A DNA stretch of 8,547 nucleotides, taken from positions 1 through 8,547 of the forward strand of contig CAMWLH010000070.1 of assembly GCA_947175045.1 (NCBI GenBank), in the 5' to 3' direction. This DNA comes from an uncultured Clostridia bacterium. GTDB taxonomy: Bacteria > Bacillota > Clostridia > Oscillospirales > Ruminococcaceae. Below are positions 6,697-8,547 of this stretch, piece after piece; within the stretch, counting starts at the first letter, position 1; every line of letters starts with the position of its first letter. The position numbers were made by a program, and so were the translations under genes. The notes beneath the pieces are model-generated. The model was not told where the DNA came from, searched no databases, and worked only from the letters and a program-made list of their open reading frames with translations.

Positions 6697-6975
6697 GCGA
6701 TAGAGCACAAGCTCTTCAATATCTGTCGGCAGTACACATAGACGAGAGATTTGCTGAAAAGCGGGATCGTCCTCGCGGAGCTCCAGATATTCGCCATATT
6801 CAAACTCTATGTCGATATGAACGTCAATATCCTTTTCGTCGCTTTCATCGCTGTACTCAAAAATATCCCGACGGTAAACCACCGAATCGACGTCCTCCGC
6901 CATCTCACTGTCGGAAAACTCGCTGAGCTCCAGTGCCTTTCTGACATCGTCAATTGAAAGTATGTTTCCGATCAT
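6688..6975 (-). CDS. Small acidic protein of unknown function downstream of glgA
   Basis: I do not recognise this 95-residue protein. It is strikingly acidic: about 28 Asp/Glu against about 9 Lys/Arg by hand count, with runs such as YSDESDEKDIDVHIDIEFEYGEY (about 38-60) that alternate charged and hydrophobic residues, as in beta strands. There is no signal peptide or membrane segment, so it is presumably cytosolic. Its ATG at 6975 overlaps the glgA TGA as ATGA, indicating coupled translation; AAGGAG lies 11 bases upstream within glgA. A TTG at 6984 would add three residues (MRR) but sits only 2 bases from that site. The stop codon lies within the shared terminator stem. Neighbourhood suggests a glycogen-related or simply co-expressed role; there is no direct evidence of function. 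Confidence 0.75.
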   Translation of the reverse strand: MIGNILSIDDVRKALELSEFSDSEMAEDVDSVVYRRDIFEYSDESDEKDIDVHIDIEFEYGEYLELREDDPAFQQISRLCVLPTDIEELVLYRKQ

Positions 6976-8393
6976 TCGCCGCAAAGCTCCTTGTAAAGCC
7001 CGATATACAGCTTAGCGCTTGCCGCCCAGCTAAAGTCGGTCTTCATAGCTCTCTGCATTACCTTGCCCCACTCGGTCTTGTTGTCATATACAGCCTTGGC
7101 GCGGCGTATAGCCTCCAGCATATCGTGAGCGTTGTAGCTCTGGAAAGTGAAGCCTATGCCGTTGTCGCCGTAGTCGATGATGGAGTCCTTAAGACCACCC
7201 GTAGCACGAACTATCGGCACAGTGCCGTAGCGCGCCGCTATCATCTGAGCAAGTCCGCACGGCTCACTCTTGGAGGGCATAAGGAACATATCCGCGCCCG
7301 CGTACAGCCGCTTTGCGAGCTGCGGGTTGTAGCCGCGATAGAAGCCCACCTTGTCGGGATAGCGCCAGTGCATTTCCTGGAAGAAATCCTCATACTGCTT
7401 CTCGCCCGAGCCTAAGATCATTACCTGAATATCCACACTGATAATTTCATCAAATACATATCTCACCAGATCAAAGCCCTTGTGATCCGCAAAGCGGGAG
7501 ATCATGACCAGCAGAGGGATATTGTATTCGGGCATTCCGAACTCCTCAAACAGAGCGCTCTTGCAGGCAGCCTTACCCTTGCGGTTCTTGGCGCTGAACT
7601 TGGAGGCTATCGTGTTATCGGTTTCGGGATTATACAGATCCACATCAATACCGTTGAGGAAGCCGCAGGTCTTATACTGCTTGTTGCGGAGTATTCTGTC
7701 CAGACCGTGGCTGAACCACGGATCAAGAATTTCCTTGGCATAAGTAGGAGATACGGTGGTGACCTTGTCCGCCATCTCGATAGCGCCCTTCATAAAGTTG
7801 ACATCTCTGTCGTACTCTATAATGGAAACATTCTGCGGAGGAATGCCCACGATATCCTTTACCAGATCGAGCCCGTACTGACCCTGATAGCCGATATTGT
7901 GGATAGTGAACACGTTCTTTATGCCGCCGTAGCCCCACTGGTCCTTATAGAAAAGGTTGTAGTAAACGGGAACAAGCGCGCACTGCCAGTCGTTGGAGTT
8001 GATGATCTGCGGCTTGAAGTCGATATATTTCAGCATTTCGAGAATGGCGCGGCTGAAGAAAACATACCTTTCCGCGTCGTCATAATAGCCGTAAAGACCG
8101 CTGTTGCGCTTAAAATAATACTCGTTATCTATAAAGAAATAAGTAACGCCGTCAACCACCTGCGAGAACAGCCCGCAGTACTGGCTTCTCCAACCGACGG
8201 GAACATTGAAATTGGTGATAAAATGCATTTGCTCGCGCTGCTCGGGCTTGATGGTGTTGACATAGTAGGGCATTACCACGCAAGCCTCATGACCTGCCTG
8301 TACCAGAGCCTTGGGGAGTGAGCCCGCCACGTCTGCAAGACCGCCGCTTGCCGCAAAAGGGAGCGCCTCACTGGCCGCATACAAAATTCTCAT
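6972..8393 (-). CDS. glgA: Glycogen synthase, ADP-glucose type (GT5 family)
   Basis: The 473-residue product, close to the 477 of E. coli GlgA, is a two-domain GT-B glycosyltransferase that extends alpha-1,4-glucan chains from a nucleotide-glucose donor in the cytosol. The N-terminal domain starts MRILYAASEALPF and contains FTIHNIGYQGQY (162-173), VTTVSPTYAKEI (211-222) and FLNGIDVDLYNP (245-256). The C-terminal domain contains VMISRFADHKGFDLV with R300 and K305, KSEPCGLAQ with E377, and VRATGGLKDSI. These catalytic-domain residues fall at the same numbers as in E. coli GlgA. The odd point is the N-terminal donor motif: E. coli has K15-TGGL, here it is A15-SGGL, so the lysine is absent. GGAGG stands 9 bases before ATG 8393. 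It is transcribed toward the elongasome operon with the small acidic gene following. Confidence 0.95.
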   Translation of the reverse strand: MRILYAASEALPFAASGGLADVAGSLPKALVQAGHEACVVMPYYVNTIKPEQREQMHFITNFNVPVGWRSQYCGLFSQVVDGVTYFFIDNEYYFKRNSGLYGYYDDAERYVFFSRAILEMLKYIDFKPQIINSNDWQCALVPVYYNLFYKDQWGYGGIKNVFTIHNIGYQGQYGLDLVKDIVGIPPQNVSIIEYDRDVNFMKGAIEMADKVTTVSPTYAKEILDPWFSHGLDRILRNKQYKTCGFLNGIDVDLYNPETDNTIASKFSAKNRKGKAACKSALFEEFGMPEYNIPLLVMISRFADHKGFDLVRYVFDEIISVDIQVMILGSGEKQYEDFFQEMHWRYPDKVGFYRGYNPQLAKRLYAGADMFLMPSKSEPCGLAQMIAARYGTVPIVRATGGLKDSIIDYGDNGIGFTFQSYNAHDMLEAIRRAKAVYDNKTEWGKVMQRAMKTDFSWAASAKLYIGLYKELCGE

Positions 8394-8449
8394 AGCTTTT
8401 TTCCTCCGAAAGTTTAATTCAGCCTTACTTCTTTTATGCTGTTATCTAA

Positions 8450-8478
8450 ACTATACCATATTTTTGCTGAAAAGGCAG
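8450..8478 (-). promoter_or_regulatory. Possible glgA promoter
   Basis: On the - strand TATAGT (8455-8450) resembles a -10 box. CTGCCT (8478-8473) stands 17 bases upstream as a weak -35 (3 of 6 matches to TTGACA). This would give a leader of roughly 50 bases before ATG 8393. A/T tracts further upstream could help as an UP element. The assignment is tentative. Confidence 0.35.
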
Positions 8479-8482
8479 GGGG

Positions 8483-8504
8483 ATTTTAATTTTTTTTTTA
8501 AAAT
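8483..8504. other. A/T-tract palindrome upstream of glgA
   Basis: ATTTTAA (8483-8489) and TTAAAAT (8498-8504) flank a run of eight T's. On the glgA strand this is an A-tract just upstream of the proposed -35, so it may act as an UP element or bend. The rest of 8505-8547, with G and C runs, holds nothing I can identify. Confidence 0.4.
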
Positions 8505-8547
8505 GATTTTTGTTATGCTGGGGGGTTTTTTCCGAAGGGGGAGGTTG

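Noticed and set aside
6976..6984. TTG at 6984 as start of the small acidic gene
   Set aside because: It lies only 2 bases from the AAGGAG site; ATG 6975 gives the common ATGA overlap with the glgA stop.
6954..7415. Open + strand frame of 153 codons
   Set aside because: It is antisense to the C-terminal domain of GlgA, including the region of the EPCGL motif.
7482..8321. Open + strand frame of 279 codons
   Set aside because: It lies entirely antisense to glgA, whose protein is clearly a GT5 enzyme; the antisense product has no recognisable features.
8483..8504. A/T palindrome as a terminator
   Set aside because: The stem has no GC pairs and would be too weak; an upstream promoter element for glgA is a better reading.

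Overview
The window looks like chromosomal DNA from a low-to-mid GC Clostridia-type Firmicute, probably near Ruminococcus/Oscillospiraceae. This is an inference from the protein flavour (a clostridial PBP2 and a GlgA opening 'EALPFAASGGLADV'), the AGGAGG-type ribosome binding sites and the ata/gat-rich codon use. No phage, transposase, tRNA, rRNA or CRISPR sequence was seen.

Left part (1-4689, + strand): the rod-shape 'elongasome' operon, in the order mreB (5' end cut off by the window), mreC, mreD and an elongation-type class B penicillin-binding protein 2. MreB filaments, the MreC/MreD membrane scaffold and the PBP2 transpeptidase together drive lateral peptidoglycan synthesis; rodA, the usual glycosyltransferase partner, is not in the window. 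The mreB-mreC and mreD-PBP2 gaps each carry a copy of the same structured repeat of about 95 bp, ending just before the Shine-Dalgarno sequence. The two copies align without gaps at a constant offset of 1709 and differ at 13 of 94 positions by hand count. Their differences preserve base pairing, including one compensatory G-C to C-G swap. The mreC-mreD gap has a different hairpin.

Middle part (4699-6620, + strand): three tightly packed genes follow PBP2 with no visible terminator. Each encodes a short cytoplasmic tail with a related KKA(L/V)II start, one membrane segment and an extracytoplasmic domain. The first is an RCC1-like beta-propeller; the other two are unrecognised. They read as an accessory cell-envelope module attached to the elongasome operon. 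A 23-bp perfect-stem bidirectional terminator ends this operon and also the converging operon from the right.

Right part (6688-8393, - strand): glgA, an ADP-glucose-type GT5 glycogen synthase, followed by a very acidic 95-aa protein whose ATG overlaps the glgA stop codon. The small gene's own stop codon lies inside the shared terminator stem. A possible glgA promoter with A/T tracts upstream lies at 8450-8504; the last 150 bases hold no gene.
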